64,000 nucleotides of DNA from Phenylobacterium sp. J426 (GTDB lineage Bacteria; Pseudomonadota; Alphaproteobacteria; Caulobacterales; Caulobacteraceae). The notes under the pieces are model-generated. The model was not told the origin of the DNA and searched no databases. It saw nothing but the letters and a program-made list of their open reading frames with translations. The stretch's first letter is position 1, and the number at the start of each line of letters is the position of its first letter. The translations under genes and the position numbers were made by a program. This document shows, piece after piece, positions 63,116 to 64,000 of this stretch. The DNA lies in contig NZ_JAJOMY010000001.1 of the NCBI RefSeq assembly GCF_024699945.1, positions 930,001 through 994,000 on the forward strand, given 5' to 3'.

Positions 63116-63189
63116 GGGAAGGGCTTTTAGGCTCCCCCAGCGGCGCCCGCTAGTTGCCCCAAGGGCGCCGGACGGCGAATGTGGAGCCC

Positions 63190-64000
63190 ATGACCGTTCT
63201 TCCGTCCGCCCACGCCGTGAACGCCCGGCCGGCGCGGGACCATATCGTCGACGTGCTGATCGCGGAGCGGGCGCCGAAGCTGTCCGGCTCGGGCGCCTGG
63301 CCGGTGCTGCGGCCGCTGCTCTACGCCCTGCTCGACTACGGCAAGGCCCGGCGCATGGCGGACGCGATCGCCCCGATGCCCGGCAAGGCGGCCCTCGAAC
63401 ACGTCTCCCGCCTGCTGTCGGTGGACGTCTCGGCGAGCGGGCTGGACCGCGTGCCCCCGTCCGGCCGCGCCATCGTGGTCTGCAACCACCCGACCGGCAT
63501 CGCTGACGGCGTGGCGGTGTACGATGCTCTGAAGGCGCTCCGTCCCGACATCTGCTTCTACGCCAATTCCGACGCCCACCGCGTGGCGCCCGGCTTCGAC
63601 GAGGTGCTGATCCCCGTCGAGTGGGTCGAGGCCAAGCGCACCCGAGAACGCACCCGCGTCACCCTGCAGCTGACGCGCGAGGCCCTGGAGGCCGAGCGCT
63701 GCCTCTGCATTTTCCCCGCCGGGCCTGGCGCGGCGGCAGCCCGACGGGATGCTGGCCGACCCGCCGTGGATGCCGACCGCCGTGTCGCTGGCGCGCAAGT
63801 ACGAGGCGCCGATCGTGCCGGTTCACGTCGCCGGGCCGTGGTCGACGCTGTTCCACCTCTTCAACGGGGTCTCGCAGGAGCTGCGCGACATCACCCTCTT
63901 CCACGAACTGCTGAACAAGCGAGGCCGCCGCTTCGCGCTCACCCTCGGCCACCCTATTGCCCCCGAAGCGCTGGCGGGCGATCCCGGCGAGGTGACCCTG
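63190..64000 (+). CDS. glycerol acyltransferase family protein (partial, frameshifted)
   Basis: Open at the window end. Acyltransferase signature AIVVCNHPTGIADGVAVYDALK (with the NHP..G motif of PlsC-like enzymes) and LCIFPAG. One extra G at 63721-63723 breaks the frame; correction gives LARRQPDGMLADPPWMPTAVSLARKY, then IVPVHVAGPWSTLFHLFNGVSQELRDITLFHELL. Probably transfers an acyl group in phospholipid or ornithine-lipid synthesis; the exact lipid is unknown. Confidence 0.85.
   Translation, partial: MTVLPSAHAVNARPARDHIVDVLIAERAPKLSGSGAWPVLRPLLYALLDYGKARRMADAIAPMPGKAALEHVSRLLSVDVSASGLDRVPPSGRAIVVCNHPTGIADGVAVYDALKALRPDICFYANSDAHRVAPGFDEVLIPVEWVEAKRTRERTRVTLQLTREALEAERCLCIFPAGPGAAAARRDAGRPAVDADRRVAGAQVRGADRAGSRRRAVVDAVPPLQRGLAGAARHHPLPRTAEQARPPLRAHPRPPYCPRSAGGRSRRGDP

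Overview
The window is high-GC, gene-dense chromosomal DNA from an alphaproteobacterium of the order Caulobacterales. I would guess Caulobacteraceae, with Caulobacter or Phenylobacterium most likely; the genus is inference. The strongest marker is a full-length DivL (49868-52186) with the diagnostic tyrosine in place of the kinase histidine. MmcB, the RegB/RegA pair and the gene orders rplU-rpmA-obgE-proB, rsfS-rlmH-M23-ctpA-deacetylase-rppH, atpHAGDC and sdhCDAB agree. I recognised no tRNA, rRNA, CRISPR array, prophage or insertion sequence.

Layout. 1-2.9 kb: a translationally coupled molybdenum-cofactor operon (moaD-moaE-moaB-moaC-moeA) facing an XdhC gene. 2.8-15.2 kb: mixed single genes (aldo/keto reductase, dienelactone hydrolase, alanine dehydrogenase, ExbD, WD40 protein, nitroreductase, MtgA, glycine-zipper protein, OsmC, RhtA-like exporter, MAPEG protein, DUF2726 protein). 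15.4-28.9 kb: a long plus-strand housekeeping run covering ribosomal proteins L21/L27, BioY, ObgE, proline synthesis, NAD synthesis, ribosome silencing and methylation, cell-wall hydrolase activation, CtpA and RppH. A PAS histidine kinase sits between proB and proA. 29-35.7 kb: SMR exporter, a secreted protein and the F1 ATP synthase operon. 36.1-38.2 kb: a large VCBS/RTX-type secreted protein. 38.3-49.8 kb: PBP1A, a YgjP-like peptidase, PHA depolymerase, SCO protein, RegB/RegA, MmcB under an apparent SOS box, and two tandem diiron ferritin-like proteins. 49.9-64 kb: divL, a ferredoxin/ferredoxin reductase pair, succinate dehydrogenase, a LysR regulator, ZapE, MmsA and a partial acyltransferase.

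A property of the sequence dominates the annotation. Eighteen genes carry about 21 single-base frameshifts, mostly in short G/C homopolymers and mostly one extra base. They hit normally essential genes (obgE, atpG) as readily as hypothetical ones, and removing or adding one base restores a normal-length product each time. I read these as uncorrected sequencing indels, so such genes are given as CDS over the full reconstructed span.

Functional links visible in the sequence: SCO, RegB and RegA form a redox/oxygen-response group with a RegA-type dyad in front of regA. phaZ has a PhaR-like dyad just upstream. mmcB has a perfect GTTC-N7-GTTC box. rsfS has a strong ribosome-binding site followed by CTG rather than ATG. 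The most distinctive loci are the diiron paralog pair, the three-module RTX protein without a nearby secretion system, and divL.
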